From positions 1 through 56,411 of IMG/VR virus record IMGVR_UViG_3300032893_000056: a stretch of 56,411 bases of DNA; one strand, given 5' to 3'. Shown piece by piece: positions 14,093 to 22,381 of this stretch (positions within the stretch are counted from its first letter, which is position 1; each line of letters opens with the position of its first letter). The notes beneath the pieces are model-generated. The model saw nothing but the letters and a program-made list of their open reading frames with translations. It was not told the DNA's origin and ran no database searches. This DNA is from a virus. The position numbers and the translations under genes are program-made.

Positions 14093-14855
14093 AAACTTTT
14101 TCCTTAATATAGCGTTGAATGGCAACCTCGCTATAATCTTTTGGATCTAGCTCCGTATAGATCACATAGGATTTACAGCCTAATAGGTCAGTTCGTTCCT
14201 TCTGCTTCTGTGCATCTTTATACTTATCAGCATCCAACCACCACACTAGGTGGTCAAATCGCTTGCTGATCCGGGCAAGTTTCCGAGGCGAAACTGTTGA
14301 AGAAAAGCACGGGATTCCGACAAAGCCGGACTTTCCCACTTTGAGTGCGCTGATGCAATCTTCGACAAATACTCCAACCGGACCGTCCGTTTGTTTTGGA
14401 GGATAAGTTGCAATAACTTCTTCTGGTGTTCCTCCAGTAAAGAAGCGTGATTTGTGGTCGGTGCCGCTTCTGAAGTTTCGGGCTTGCCAGAGGACAACAT
14501 CCTCATCTTGTCCATAAAAGAGGTATACGAGTTGTTCACGACGTTGACTCCATTTGATGTTGTTACGAATAAGATCTTCTACATGTAGATCATACTTCCT
14601 TATCCAATGAATGGCAGCCTCTCCGTACTCAAAGTTAAGGTCTTCAGGAGGGGGTCGTAGTCCTTGATCTGATAATGATGGTGCCGAATTACCCCTTTCA
14701 GCCCCTCTAATTGCCGTTTCCACTTCTCCTCGGTAGAATTTTCCGCATCCAAAACAAAAACCCGTCCCGTTAGAATACCATCCAACGTTGTCTCGACTAC
14801 CACACGTCTCACAAGGGCCGTGTCGAACAAATCTAGTTCGGTCTCGTTCATACAT
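14079..14855 (-). CDS. DNA primase with zinc finger and TOPRIM domain, 258 aa
   Basis: An N-terminal zinc-binding CETC...CFGC (C15, C18, C34, C37) reads template signals for primer start. A TOPRIM catalytic core follows, with VFVEDCISALKVG holding the catalytic Glu and WWLDADKY supplying the metal-binding Asp pair. It corresponds to the primase half of T7 gp4, with the helicase encoded separately at 10044-11282. The RBS is AGAGGT before the ATG at 14855. Confidence 0.9.
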   Translation of the reverse strand: MYERDRTRFVRHGPCETCGSRDNVGWYSNGTGFCFGCGKFYRGEVETAIRGAERGNSAPSLSDQGLRPPPEDLNFEYGEAAIHWIRKYDLHVEDLIRNNIKWSQRREQLVYLFYGQDEDVVLWQARNFRSGTDHKSRFFTGGTPEEVIATYPPKQTDGPVGVFVEDCISALKVGKSGFVGIPCFSSTVSPRKLARISKRFDHLVWWLDADKYKDAQKQKERTDLLGCKSYVIYTELDPKDYSEVAIQRYIKEKVYGQS

Positions 14856-15162
14856 GTTTACCTCTATTGACTTTCTTGGGTTTGATGATCTCCATCGTCA
14901 ACAACGGAGCCACAGTTACCCACAACTGGTAGTGTTCATCTTCGGCTCGATTGGTGGAGATGCATTCTTCCTTCTTACGTACGATATAACCAGCCGAACC
15001 CTTTGCCTTGTCGATTGCTTGCGCTGCTCGTCGCATTGATAATTGTACCTCCGGACACATACAGCTACTTGGTTGGTCACACGTAGTGTTCTTTTTCCAC
15101 GCGTCACCACTTTCAAACACCCTTCCACAAGCCTTACAGGTAACCTTACCGACTGTCTTCAT
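14848..15162 (-). CDS. Zinc-ribbon protein, 104 aa
   Basis: The start is assigned to the ATG at 15162 after GAAGAAGGG; the longer frame upstream overlaps another gene. It contains CKAC near residue 9 and a second cysteine cluster (CDQPSSCMC), suggesting zinc binding, followed by a basic region. Family unknown. It directly precedes the primase gene. Confidence 0.6.
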   Translation of the reverse strand: MKTVGKVTCKACGRVFESGDAWKKNTTCDQPSSCMCPEVQLSMRRAAQAIDKAKGSAGYIVRKKEECISTNRAEDEHYQLWVTVAPLLTMEIIKPKKVNRGKHV

Positions 15163-15394
15163 CGTACCCTTCTTCGAGTCCAGTGATCCCAAACCCACTT
15201 GTTTCGAAGCTTTCATCGGTTGCATCATCTCCCATATCAATGTTTTCGACGTAACCTTCTCCGTCGACGGCAGCAATATCATCAGCAACATAAGAATAAC
15301 AACGATCACATAGATCCACGAAGCTTCCATTGGATGAATATTTCCTTGTTGATTCTCGATTGTTTAGTCGTTTATCGCAGGAAAGGCATCTCAT
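15146..15394 (-). CDS. Small zinc-ribbon phage protein, 82 aa
   Basis: Begins MRCLSCDKRLNNRESTRKY with a second CDRC pair near residue 30, forming a four-cysteine zinc ribbon, then a long acidic tail. Proteins starting with this pattern recur in podoviruses; their role is not established. The ATG touches the last base of the preceding gene. Confidence 0.7.
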   Translation of the reverse strand: MRCLSCDKRLNNRESTRKYSSNGSFVDLCDRCYSYVADDIAAVDGEGYVENIDMGDDATDESFETSGFGITGLEEGYDEDSR

Positions 15395-15837
15395 TATCGA
15401 CGACCTCGAAGAATTTGTTGGTTTGCTAGGCGGATCAGTGCTTCTTGACGGAGCCGTTGTTGGTTCTCATTCAGATCGTTCCAACCAATAGCGAATTCTT
15501 CCTGTACCGCATATACGGGTTCTGGTTCCTGTTTCTTTTTCACATTCGGTGGTACCAGAGTAAGGATAATATCTTCCTGCGTGAGCCGATCCGGGAAGTT
15601 GCGGGCCTTACTGTTGAAGTAAGACACCTGGCCCGTGATCGGAGCCTTAATGGACTCCAGCGCATCATTGGTTTCAATCACCAACATGGCCCCTTCCTGC
15701 TCCACACGACGCGTATCGGCTTGCAGCACATGGAAACATTCATTCATCTTGCGGTTGATGAACGCTTGCACGAATCCGATGTTGATAGTCCCATCTTCTT
15801 GCTCATCAATCCAGATATCACCTTGAACTTGTTTCAT
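15394..15837 (-). CDS. GcvH/lipoyl-domain-like protein lacking the lipoyl lysine, 147 aa
   Basis: Residues ~5-85 follow the layout of glycine cleavage H protein: a strand-turn-strand start (GDIWIDEQEDGTINIGF), then the hairpin IETNDALESIKAPITG, which aligns without gaps to the VESVKAASDVYAPVSG region around the lipoylated lysine of GcvH. The modified lysine is replaced by Asp58, so the fold may be kept without the cofactor. The C-terminal ~60 residues are extra. The gene lies just downstream of the amide-ligase cassette, where it could be a carrier or scaffold, but this is inferred from position. Confidence 0.6.
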   Translation of the reverse strand: MKQVQGDIWIDEQEDGTINIGFVQAFINRKMNECFHVLQADTRRVEQEGAMLVIETNDALESIKAPITGQVSYFNSKARNFPDRLTQEDIILTLVPPNVKKKQEPEPVYAVQEEFAIGWNDLNENQQRLRQEALIRLANQQILRGRR

Positions 15838-16007
15838 TTCCGAATCTCCTCAACGGATACAGCGGTTACCAGATATCGCTTGCCATAGAATTTCTGGCGA
15901 CGATCTACGATCTTAACAGGAAAGTTATCGGTGCGAACGTACCCATCGAGTTCCCATTCCCCGTCTTCAATTCGGGTCACGGTTATAACATAGAGTTCCA
16001 ATTTCAT
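15834..16007 (-). CDS. Hypothetical protein, 57 aa
   Basis: Open frame from the ATG at 16007, overlapping the ATP-grasp stop and ending in an ATGA overlap with the GcvH-like gene. It begins MKLELYVITVTRIEDGEWEL, looks all-beta and ends with a basic helix. No family recognised; the double overlap supports coding. Confidence 0.65.
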   Translation of the reverse strand: MKLELYVITVTRIEDGEWELDGYVRTDNFPVKIVDRRQKFYGKRYLVTAVSVEEIRK

Positions 16008-16738
16008 CACACACCTCGAATGTGTTTTACAAAAGCCGCTGCGTATTTGTCCACCGTCGATCCCTCAAGACCGGGAGCCGTGTTGACTTCCAAACAGTAC
16101 ACCTCGTTCCGTTTGGCATTATATATGAGGTCAACGGCTCCAAAGTCCAAGCCAAGTTTCGACACAGCCGCCACCGCCATTTCTCGCAGTCGCTCTGGTT
16201 CGACGATGTTTTCACGACAATAGACCCATCCGGTCTGATGATTACGTACCTGAAAGTTTGTAGCGAAGTCGTCGGGGAGATCTCTTCGCTTTCGCTTTTC
16301 TTGAACATCGATCACTTCTCCAAAGGCTACGTGAACACGGAACTCCTGTTGCTTCTTCACATATCGGACATATAGCGGCGCAGCAGGCAGCGTAGCATCT
16401 TGCTCACTAACCAATACAATCCCAGCCCCGCTATGACCAGTAAGCTTAGTACGAGCCACAACAGCCACATGATCTTCTCGAAGCCACTTGTAGGCCACAT
16501 CAACATCGGTTGTGAATTCAGGAATTCGAATACCTTCTGCATCTTTCAGGGCCTCGAAAGTATGTAGCTTATTACCAGCACGAGCCACAGAATCAAACCG
16601 ATTGATAACGTGATCCACCCTAACATTCCCATTACTGCACCCCCAATTAATCAAATGCCGAACACCTCGTCGATCAAAGATCGGATTGGGGCGATCATTG
16701 TAGAGTCGTACCACTCGGGACGACAATAACTGAGCCAT
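16007..16738 (-). CDS. ATP-grasp carboxylate-amine ligase, 243 aa
   Basis: RimK-like ATP-grasp fold. After an N-terminal domain (LYNDRPN ... RHLINWGCSN) come the ATP-binding loop VVARTKLTGHSGAGIVLV, the strand YVRYVKKQQEFRVHVAFG and the metal-binding C-terminal LGLDFGAVDLIYNAK ... YCLEVNTAPGL. These enzymes form amide or peptide bonds through an acyl phosphate. The start is placed at the ATG at 16738, overlapping the upstream glutaminase gene by 44 bases. It forms part of a cluster with two further COOH-NH2 ligases and two glutaminases. Confidence 0.9.
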   Translation of the reverse strand: MAQLLSSRVVRLYNDRPNPIFDRRGVRHLINWGCSNGNVRVDHVINRFDSVARAGNKLHTFEALKDAEGIRIPEFTTDVDVAYKWLREDHVAVVARTKLTGHSGAGIVLVSEQDATLPAAPLYVRYVKKQQEFRVHVAFGEVIDVQEKRKRRDLPDDFATNFQVRNHQTGWVYCRENIVEPERLREMAVAAVSKLGLDFGAVDLIYNAKRNEVYCLEVNTAPGLEGSTVDKYAAAFVKHIRGV

Positions 16739-18329
16739 TCTTGCCGACAGGTTCGCCGCTGACTGACTCGCTATCTTGTATGGCAGCAGAGCGACTAGTC
16801 GCGGGCTGGCCCTTACGATCCTGTTGAACTGCAAGTTTCTTCTGGTAGTACGTTTGGCTGTATTTTGCATAGAACTCCCCATCGAGGGCCTTCATAATAC
16901 AATCGGGACACACGACTTCAACTGCGTTAATCGGATTGCCACTCTGAGTCTTGCCGTGGACACCCTTGGTTTTGACACTTGTCCAACCACGTTCCCAATC
17001 TTCGATTAGACCACCACAATCACGGCAGGAACAGGTGTCAGTTACATGATGCCACAGGCGCTCACTAACAACTTGAGCATTGTGGGCCAGTGTTTGCGGA
17101 AGCAATTCACAATCCCGAACATAGACCGAGATACCACAGACAGTCTTGGTACACCAGCCCACCTTGGCAAGAATGGGAAATTCCATCCACCGAGGCCACT
17201 CATTCCCAAGGAGGCTGCGAGGCAAGAACCCTTGAGCGTCGTACATCTCGACGCCGGGCTCGACGACTTTGCCTGTCCATTTGATAGCGCCGTTGGGCAA
17301 GGCTTTCACATCCCAGATCTTCACCGCGATCTCTCGGCCTTTTGGGAGGTCTGCCAACTCCACCTTCAAAGACTGTTGCTGTGCCTCCAGACTAGTAAGG
17401 CCATCCTCTCCACCGACCTTCTTCGATTTGGAGTCGCTGTTCGTCGTACTGGTCGACGTCAGAGCACACGTCTTTTGCATCGGTGATGCAGGGGAACAAT
17501 CTTTTTTTGCCGCCGGAAAGGTTACCTGCGTCCCCTTCAGCGGCAATGCCTCCCCCAAGTCATCCTCCCATGTGCCGGCAACGCCTTGCGAGGCCATCCA
17601 AGCCTTGTATCGAGCTGCCATCTGCGGATCTTGATGGAGACCCACTGGCTCTGTCTTCAACTCACCCCTCAGATTGAATGTGAGCAACTCCCCGGGTTCA
17701 ATTTCCTTTGACTCAATGACTTTGATACGCTCACGGATACACGGAATGGTCGCCATCCACGACTCACTGGCGAGAAAGTAGAAGTCATCTGTGGTGATCA
17801 AAGACAGGGGCCGTTGGTCATTCCGCACAGCATGGAACAACTCCGTTTCCATATCGAACCACAGCAGAGCAAACGCCCCTTCGATAGTGGGGATAACTTT
17901 CTGTGGTGTACCTTCCGTCAGTGCATGGCAGATTGCATGGCTATCAACTTCCACCTTTTCAGTGGTGAGCTTTTCCCAACCATAATCGAGAGTACCATTG
18001 TGCATCAGCACGATGTTCTTCTCATAGAACGGATGGGCATTCTCATTGGTCACATTGCCACGAGTTGCTGCTCGGTTGTGGCCCGCAAGAATACGACCTT
18101 CACCTGTGGAACGCAGTCGAAACTGATTCCATTGTTGACACCGGAGCATGAAGTATGGCTGCTCCGCTTGTTTCATCATATCCACCGATCCATCTCGGCG
18201 AATGTTGATAACTCCAGTCGAATCTTTGCCTCGAACAGTATCGAAAATCAACATCTGTTCGAACATATCCAGAGTCTTTGAGTTGAAACCCATCGGTCGT
18301 CGAGCGACAATGCTTACGAGGCCGCACAT
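16695..18329 (-). CDS. Class II glutamine amidotransferase (Ntn hydrolase) with C-terminal zinc ribbon, 544 aa
   Basis: The N-terminal ~240 residues form a GATase-II domain: nucleophile Cys2 exposed after Met removal (MCGLVSIVARR), oxyanion and substrate loops GHNRAATRG and NAHPF, then LMHNGTLDY. It would release ammonia from glutamine. The middle is low-complexity (Ser/Thr/Lys). The C-terminal part carries a zinc ribbon (CSCRDCGG ... CPDC) and no recognisable synthetase domain, so ammonia would be delivered to a partner, most simply the adjacent ATP-grasp or amidoligase enzymes. Confidence 0.9.
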   Translation of the reverse strand: MCGLVSIVARRPMGFNSKTLDMFEQMLIFDTVRGKDSTGVINIRRDGSVDMMKQAEQPYFMLRCQQWNQFRLRSTGEGRILAGHNRAATRGNVTNENAHPFYEKNIVLMHNGTLDYGWEKLTTEKVEVDSHAICHALTEGTPQKVIPTIEGAFALLWFDMETELFHAVRNDQRPLSLITTDDFYFLASESWMATIPCIRERIKVIESKEIEPGELLTFNLRGELKTEPVGLHQDPQMAARYKAWMASQGVAGTWEDDLGEALPLKGTQVTFPAAKKDCSPASPMQKTCALTSTSTTNSDSKSKKVGGEDGLTSLEAQQQSLKVELADLPKGREIAVKIWDVKALPNGAIKWTGKVVEPGVEMYDAQGFLPRSLLGNEWPRWMEFPILAKVGWCTKTVCGISVYVRDCELLPQTLAHNAQVVSERLWHHVTDTCSCRDCGGLIEDWERGWTSVKTKGVHGKTQSGNPINAVEVVCPDCIMKALDGEFYAKYSQTYYQKKLAVQQDRKGQPATSRSAAIQDSESVSGEPVGKNGSVIVVPSGTTLQ

Positions 18330-18334
18330 AGAGG

Positions 18335-19252
18335 TTAGATTCCTTTAACGATTTTGGTGGTAAAGAACGGAGCGGTAGCAACGTCTCGCTCAACAATCAA
18401 CTTCGTGGTCGTGCCGGTGGAGATAAACGCTTGCTTCATATTGGCCACAGATTCACGAATCTCTTCGTAACCAGTATATCCAAGAGCTCCCATATTTGAA
18501 GTTCCGAAGATATCCAATAACAGCAGGCCGACGTTGACGGACTCGTCAAATCCATGCAGCAGTTTTCGAAGCTCACCTACATCTGACTTATGGACGAAAT
18601 CCACCAAACGGGTAAGCATATCCACCCACTTCGTGAGCTTGGCCACATCGCGAGTACCGTGCATATGGCGGAACTCAATGGTGCCTTTCTCTCGTAACGG
18701 AACCAGATTCAGCCCGGAATACTTCGACCAACCATCGGTAACGTTGTTCAATCGCTTATCTGCGATACCGGAAAGTTGGGCTGTCTCCAGTACAGGAACA
18801 CAAAAGATATTCTTGTTTCGCCCACGACCAGCAAATCGATAGAACAACGGTTCGAACACTGAATACAGCAGCACAATATTCGAGATCTTTTCGATGGGCA
18901 CATCTTGACAGTTCACGTGGACATGTACACTTGTCCGAGGACTGAAGCAACATTCATCCATCAGTGCTTCATTCATCAGATTGTGCAGTGCTCCCGGTGC
19001 ATATCGCGCTTGGATGGGCCGAGTGAGCCATTCGATGCCATTATTGCGCAAGCTCCCATCATCGGTAGCTGTCCACACAGCCTTTGGATATTGACGAAGC
19101 TCATGATTTTCCACTTCAACTTCAATGCCAACCAGCCGATTTGATAGTCCTTCTTCCGGCTGGATACCATCAGGCACATGCTCTCCCACCGCATCTAGTC
19201 CGAAGTAATTTCGAACGGTTACCACCTTCGGAGCAGCAGGTTTCTTCGCCAT
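18335..19252 (-). CDS. Amidoligase (glutamine synthetase-fold COOH-NH2 ligase), 305 aa
   Basis: Amidoligase family signature: VGIEVEVEN for metal binding, DDGSLRNNGIEWLTRP, SVHVHVN, and KGTIEFRHMHGT, which holds the conserved Glu and Arg. These enzymes share the glutamine synthetase fold and ligate amines to carboxylates. The start is set at the ATG at 19252, one base after the upstream stop and after GGAAGC; upstream in-frame ATGs at 19264 and 19276 are alternatives. It belongs to the phage ligase/glutaminase cassette described from comparative genomics by Aravind and colleagues. Confidence 0.88.
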   Translation of the reverse strand: MAKKPAAPKVVTVRNYFGLDAVGEHVPDGIQPEEGLSNRLVGIEVEVENHELRQYPKAVWTATDDGSLRNNGIEWLTRPIQARYAPGALHNLMNEALMDECCFSPRTSVHVHVNCQDVPIEKISNIVLLYSVFEPLFYRFAGRGRNKNIFCVPVLETAQLSGIADKRLNNVTDGWSKYSGLNLVPLREKGTIEFRHMHGTRDVAKLTKWVDMLTRLVDFVHKSDVGELRKLLHGFDESVNVGLLLLDIFGTSNMGALGYTGYEEIRESVANMKQAFISTGTTTKLIVERDVATAPFFTTKIVKGI

Positions 19253-19253
19253 C

Positions 19254-19874
19254 TTAGCTTCCATGTAGAACCTCATTGACGTTAGCTTCCATCACCTCTT
19301 CATACAAGGTGGCCAGTTTCCCATCAGCAGTCACACGAGCAACCGGATCTGTCCAGAACAGCAACAGATGCTCCTTCGCCTGAGTCGGACTGAGTGCAAT
19401 CGAGAAGTTATTCTCCAATGCAACACTCCGAGCCATGCGCTTATCTAACAGTTGCAGGGCTTCACCTATCGGATATGTCTTGTGCTTAAATGCGGCACTC
19501 ACCGTATTGATGGACATATTATGTCCCGGCCCACCCAGATGGCGCATGGTAGTGGACAACGTACTATTGTCTGAACAGATACCACGCCGCCACTGACGAG
19601 CAGGCCGCCTATGGAAATAACACGCATTGCTCCCATGTTGAAATACACCACTCTTGGGATAACGGAACATCAGGCTGTGATCCGAACTACCAAGATTTAT
19701 AGTCATGGAGCCGTAGTCCGCAGACTCAAGGTGTAGCACACCTACCTTGCTCTCGTCGTGTTCTACTTGGCGGACGAATACCAGCGTTTCAATTCCCTTA
19801 CCCTTCATCTTCAGCCAGACGTAGGTCTCTTGCCAGCGTCGGCGAAAGTCTTCTACTACCTGTGCGTTATCCAT
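19254..19874 (-). CDS. Unknown protein within the amide-ligase cassette, 206 aa
   Basis: No family recognised. Charged N-terminal helix, beta-rich middle (SMTINLGSSDHSLMFRYP), an Arg/His-rich stretch (ACYFHRRPARQWRRG) and a helical C-terminus. It sits between the two COOH-NH2 ligase genes with 1-base gaps on both sides, so it is co-expressed with them and may be a partner or substrate. Confidence 0.75.
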   Translation of the reverse strand: MDNAQVVEDFRRRWQETYVWLKMKGKGIETLVFVRQVEHDESKVGVLHLESADYGSMTINLGSSDHSLMFRYPKSGVFQHGSNACYFHRRPARQWRRGICSDNSTLSTTMRHLGGPGHNMSINTVSAAFKHKTYPIGEALQLLDKRMARSVALENNFSIALSPTQAKEHLLLFWTDPVARVTADGKLATLYEEVMEANVNEVLHGS

Positions 19875-19875
19875 A

Positions 19876-20652
19876 TTAAAGGTCGAACTCCAGTTTCAGT
19901 TCAGCCAGCAGATCCATGTCGCTCTCGTTGATACAGCGTTGAATCCTTATACCTTGTTCTTCCGTGAAGCCTTTGCCACTACGAGCATAAGCAAGAGCCT
20001 TCTCCGACTGGTCCCATGCCCATTGAATACGCTCGTCCGTTTCGATCCAAGCGTTGGATGCCGTGCGATACTCCACACCATACGGCTTGTACCGGAATGC
20101 ACCAGCTTTGCCATACAACTCCCTCCGTTGTTTGTCGTGGTCAAACTCCAACATGAGACAGCCCACGAACAGATCCATTGCCTTGATTACTTCGATCGGA
20201 TCATCGACACCCATATCCAATGCAACATGAATGTGACCACCACACGAACGAAGATTCTTATTCTTCGAACGCGGGCGGGGATTCATCCGACCATCCTTCC
20301 ACGCATTGAAGTCGGGCTCACACCCGAACGTTTGAGCTTCTCGACTGTGCAATTGTTCGTCGGTAAACTCAGCCGATGGGATGATACACATCTCCAGACC
20401 AAGGGACTTCGCCTTCTCGGCGATCCATTCCTTGTTGATGTTGATGTGCTTGATGAAGTCTGCTGCGGATTGGCACGGCGGAGTGTTGAACTCCACTGCA
20501 ACGTTATCCTCCTGCACAGCGTTGCCCTGTTCATCGATGGGCATCGGACGTTCCTTTGAACCCCCGATCTTACGAACACTGCTGATGAACTCTCCATTCA
20601 GCGGATTGCGGAGAAACACTTCCGGGTCGCTTCCGAGCATAAAGTTTTGCAT
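19876..20652 (-). CDS. COOH-NH2 ligase type 2 (phiEco32-like), 258 aa
   Basis: Matches the phage phiEco32-like COOH-NH2 ligase type 2 family: LGSDPEVFLRNP at the N-terminus, VAVEFNTPPC, then CGGHIHVALD in the metal/nucleotide site and GVEYRTASNAW near the C-terminus, all within a glutamine synthetase-like fold. It would form an amide bond between an amine and a carboxylate. The ATG at 20652 has GGGAG seven bases upstream. This start overlaps a copy of the GTTTG-N6-CAAAC-type element, so its translation may be regulated. Confidence 0.88.
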   Translation of the reverse strand: MQNFMLGSDPEVFLRNPLNGEFISSVRKIGGSKERPMPIDEQGNAVQEDNVAVEFNTPPCQSAADFIKHININKEWIAEKAKSLGLEMCIIPSAEFTDEQLHSREAQTFGCEPDFNAWKDGRMNPRPRSKNKNLRSCGGHIHVALDMGVDDPIEVIKAMDLFVGCLMLEFDHDKQRRELYGKAGAFRYKPYGVEYRTASNAWIETDERIQWAWDQSEKALAYARSGKGFTEEQGIRIQRCINESDMDLLAELKLEFDL

Positions 20653-20670
20653 GTTCAAACTCCCTTACAG
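20644..20670. repeat. Palindromic element A (GTTTG-N6/7-CAAAC family)
   Basis: On the minus strand this reads CTGTAAGGGAGTTTGAAC followed by ATGCAAAAC. It resembles element B across about 27 bases and spans the end of the class I glutaminase gene, the RBS and the start of the COOH-NH2 ligase gene. The core differs from the other copies by one extra A. Confidence 0.6.
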
Positions 20671-21339
20671 ATCGTTAAGGATAAACTTATGAACAAGTTG
20701 CATACAATACTGTACAAACGGATCATTCTCCGGGTCCGAATGGAACTCCGGGTGACCCTGAATAGCCAATGCCTTGATCTTCGGGAACCACACAATCTCA
20801 GGTTCTACCTTATCCTCCATACGTGGATCAGACGTATCATCCCCAATGATGTAGCAACCACGCGAGCGAGGCTTCTGTGCCCACGCAATCATCTCGTGAT
20901 CCACATCAAACGGATACATCATCTGATGGTGTACCGAACTAGTCACGATATCATCACGTCCATCGAACGTAGACAACAGGTGCCTCCTGCCGTGGTTCTC
21001 GACGTGTTGGATCAACCGTCCCCCAGCAAGGGCACATACCAGTTGAGCGCCTCGACATACACCAATAATGGGGATATCCCTCTTGATGCACTCTTCGACG
21101 GCGGCTTTTTCGACGATATCACGGTGAGATAGACGGGCATCAGCCCCATTTGCCGCAGATACCTTGTCTCCGTAGATGGTCGGCGAGATATCTTCCCCAC
21201 CCCATACAACCAGCGCGTCAATGTCGGCTCCATCGGCGATATCCTTTGGACGAACAAACAAACCCTTCGGGTACACTTGATCAAACGGCTCATGTTCACC
21301 TGTACCCATCCCAAGATAACCCAACGTCTTAATAGTCAT
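20665..21339 (-). CDS. Class I glutamine amidotransferase-like hydrolase (peptidase C26), 224 aa
   Basis: Gamma-glutamyl hydrolase/GATase-I fold. Nucleophile elbow GVCRGAQLVCALAGG, with WGGEDISP earlier and the catalytic His in IQGHPEF near the C-terminus. It either releases ammonia from glutamine or cleaves gamma-glutamyl amides. The start is set at the ATG at 21339 with GAGG upstream; nearby in-frame ATGs are alternatives. It is the first enzyme of the ligase cassette and could supply nitrogen for, or reverse, the ligase reactions. Confidence 0.85.
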   Translation of the reverse strand: MTIKTLGYLGMGTGEHEPFDQVYPKGLFVRPKDIADGADIDALVVWGGEDISPTIYGDKVSAANGADARLSHRDIVEKAAVEECIKRDIPIIGVCRGAQLVCALAGGRLIQHVENHGRRHLLSTFDGRDDIVTSSVHHQMMYPFDVDHEMIAWAQKPRSRGCYIIGDDTSDPRMEDKVEPEIVWFPKIKALAIQGHPEFHSDPENDPFVQYCMQLVHKFILNDL

Positions 21340-21368
21340 TGTCATCATCCTCGTCAATAATCCGATCT

Positions 21369-21734
21369 TCAACCGTTTTTTTGATTGTAAATGTACCAGC
21401 TATCTACCGTGTTGCTGGAATTTTCGTTGTAAAACGTGCCGATGTGCTTGGCATCTGGATGTGCCTTGACAAGAGCACGCAATTCTCCCGCACAGTAGCC
21501 CTCTTCATCCTTCACCCCATAAACATCTTCCTCATATTCGTCCGGATACTTGGGCTTGACAAAGTTGAAGATAAGAGGTTGATCTTGGGCTTCTTCGAGG
21601 GCACTCTTCAACACCTTTTCCCATGAGTTATGTTGAATCTCGCAGGAGCTATAACCATCCCGCACGCGGAAATAACCGGCTTCATAGAAACCGCAGCAGT
21701 GGGGAAGGGGATTCACATCACAGCCGTATCTCAT
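21369..21734 (-). CDS. Hypothetical protein, 121 aa
   Basis: Cysteine-containing N-terminus (MRYGCDVNPLPHCCGFYEAG), acidic middle and a C-terminal YNENSSNTVDSWYIYNQ. No family recognised. It lies directly upstream of the class I glutaminase in the same operon and overlaps the gene before it by four bases. Confidence 0.65.
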   Translation of the reverse strand: MRYGCDVNPLPHCCGFYEAGYFRVRDGYSSCEIQHNSWEKVLKSALEEAQDQPLIFNFVKPKYPDEYEEDVYGVKDEEGYCAGELRALVKAHPDAKHIGTFYNENSSNTVDSWYIYNQKNG

Positions 21735-22132
21735 GGTTGATTCTCCTTCAGAACCAATTCACCAGCATTGTTGAACGTTTTCTCGATTACCGGAGCCTCA
21801 CCGGTTTCATATACGGAGAGCACACCAAGCACACCATACAAAACCTTTGGATTCTTGGTTGCCAACTCCTTTGCATGGACTTCTGCAATCTCTTGAGTGG
21901 AGAAAACGATCACCGGATCACGCAACTCACTGCGAATCAACTCCTGCCCAAAACCATCTGCTTCCAGATAAATCGGATTGGGTTCAGCAGCGACCAATTC
22001 CTCCGGAGCAGGACCAACATCGAAGTTACGAAAACCGCGCTGTCCACGAGGCGCTTGTGGCATCTGTCCGAGAACAGGTTTGGTATTGTCTCGTTGCCGC
22101 CCGAGACGAATCACATAAAACTCAGGTTTCAT
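21731..22132 (-). CDS. Hypothetical protein, 133 aa
   Basis: Begins MKPEFYVIRLGRQRDNTKP, with a Gly/Arg/Pro-rich linker and then a mixed alpha/beta region containing AEVHAKELATKNPKVLYGVL. No family recognised. ATGA overlap with the next gene. Confidence 0.62.
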   Translation of the reverse strand: MKPEFYVIRLGRQRDNTKPVLGQMPQAPRGQRGFRNFDVGPAPEELVAAEPNPIYLEADGFGQELIRSELRDPVIVFSTQEIAEVHAKELATKNPKVLYGVLGVLSVYETGEAPVIEKTFNNAGELVLKENQP

Positions 22133-22135
22133 ATC

Positions 22136-22381
22136 CTACTCCACAATAATCTGGGGAACTCCATTATCGACTAGAAAATCAGCATCAGCATTGGTGAGTC
22201 TGACCTGTGAAACAATTGCTAATGGCCGTAGACCCTCCAACTTCCGACCTGTTTTTTCCTCCAATGCCAGCAACACCTCCGGAAAAGAGCGATATCGGGA
22301 CAAGATACCATAATACTGGCCCCGAGCAATCACCGTTGTATACAGTTCATAATATGGCCATTCATTGGTCTGAACGATCAC
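22136..22381 (-). CDS. Hypothetical protein, 81 aa
   Basis: Begins MIVQTNEWPYYELYTTVIAR and ends NADADFLVDNGVPQIIVE. Mixed alpha/beta pattern, no family recognised. Part of the continuous run of small unknown genes upstream of the ligase cassette. Confidence 0.6.
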   Translation of the reverse strand: MIVQTNEWPYYELYTTVIARGQYYGILSRYRSFPEVLLALEEKTGRKLEGLRPLAIVSQVRLTNADADFLVDNGVPQIIVE

